In this document: piece by piece, positions 63,802 to 64,000 of the stretch
Position numbering within the stretch: position 1 is the first letter of the stretch
How the letters are laid out: the number at the start of each line of letters is the position of its first letter
NCBI GenBank assembly: GCA_965263205.1
Contig: CBDHHF010000001.1
Location: 124,001 to 188,000 of the forward strand
Source: JBCCIM01 sp965263205
GTDB taxonomy: Bacteria; Bacteroidota; Rhodothermia; Rhodothermales; JAHQVL01
Direction: 5' to 3'
Length of the DNA: 64,000 nt
Translations under genes and position numbers: made by a program
The notes under the pieces: model-generated
What the model was told of the DNA's origin: nothing
The model's database searches: none
Seen by the model: only the letters and a program-made list of their open reading frames with translations

Positions 63802-64000
63802 ATGCGGCCGCAGTTAGTTTCCATCATTTGTTTATTTGGCATTTTTGGTGCTGTTGGCAGCATTGTATTTGCCTTAGCTGCAGACGACCTGACGTTTGGT
63901 TACAAGGCGTGGATGTTGCTGATGGCCGGCATACAAATCAAAGCCATCCAGGGCATTTGGAATATGAAGAAGTGGGGAGTGGTGTTGTACGCGGTCAAGT
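63802..64000 (+). CDS. Membrane protein, N-terminal fragment (runs off the right edge)
   Basis: Sixty-six codons are present. Two hydrophobic segments (about 6-25 and 34-45; SIICLFGIFGAVGSIVFALA, WMLLMAGIQIKAI) indicate a membrane protein. The family is not recognised. The start is ATG 63802; the gene is cut by the window end. Confidence 0.55.
   Translation, partial: MRPQLVSIICLFGIFGAVGSIVFALAADDLTFGYKAWMLLMAGIQIKAIQGIWNMKKWGVVLYAVK

Overview
The window is most likely from a marine-type member of the Bacteroidota/Rhodothermota (Rhodothermales-like). The evidence is a type IX secretion system (T9SS) locus (PorU, PorV), several secreted proteins ending in 'type A' sorting domains, a TonB-dependent receptor with a carboxypeptidase-like N-terminal domain, TAnnTTTG-type promoter candidates and intermediate GC content. 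The base sequence is marked by a very high density of the palindrome GCCGGC in all reading frames. I see no rRNA, tRNA, CRISPR array, transposase or prophage.

Layout. 1-1.4 kb: start of pgk and complete gap, both on the minus strand. 1.8-10.1 kb: a plus-strand run of housekeeping genes (TPR membrane protein, NtrC-type regulator, LolD-like ATPase, nadA, sodium:solute symporter, LON-domain protein, MBL-fold hydrolase) ending in a protein with a histidine-kinase-like H-box but no ATPase domain. 10.5-22.6 kb: a T9SS operon of porU, porV, an M6-peptidase-like protein whose zinc motif has been lost, and a fusion of a gluzincin peptidase, a TolB-like propeller and an outer-membrane barrel. 22.8-31.9 kb: envelope genes, including a thioredoxin/TonB-receptor operon with CxxC motifs in both products. 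31.9-37.7 kb: an accessory stretch with a 57-aa CxxC/CxxH protein, a four-helix-bundle gene between inverted heptamer tracts, a Rad52-like annealing protein, two T9SS cargo proteins (one with leucine-rich repeats, abutting eleven copies of a 15-bp repeat) and a CE15 esterase lipoprotein. 38-46 kb: mostly uncharacterised small proteins with an AlkA-like glycosylase and a YpfJ-type metallopeptidase. 46.6-56.2 kb: a large fibronectin-III/SGNH protein, an ankyrin-like protein, a CsgG-family protein, an M14 carboxypeptidase and small proteins. 56.6-59.3 kb: an in-frame fusion of glucose-6-phosphate isomerase and transaldolase. 59.3-60.2 kb: a repeat-rich intergenic block. 60.2-64 kb: EamA transporter, nitrilase-family amidohydrolase, and a divergent umuC / UmuD'-like pair.

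The most interesting items are these. (1) A UmuD-like protein starts where the self-cleaved form UmuD' starts and lacks both catalytic residues; it is divergent from a umuC that has no ordinary start codon. (2) Paired, inverted, period-7 DNA tracts recur across the window and bracket, among other things, a four-helix-bundle gene; one tract forms a possible frameshift switch in front of the EamA transporter. (3) The T9SS operon carries a dead M6-like peptidase and a three-part outer-membrane peptidase. (4) There is a pgi-tal fusion. Metabolically the window covers glycolysis and the pentose phosphate pathway (gap, pgk, pgi-tal), NAD synthesis (nadA), DNA repair (AlkA-like, Rad52-like, UmuC) and export of surface proteins by T9SS.
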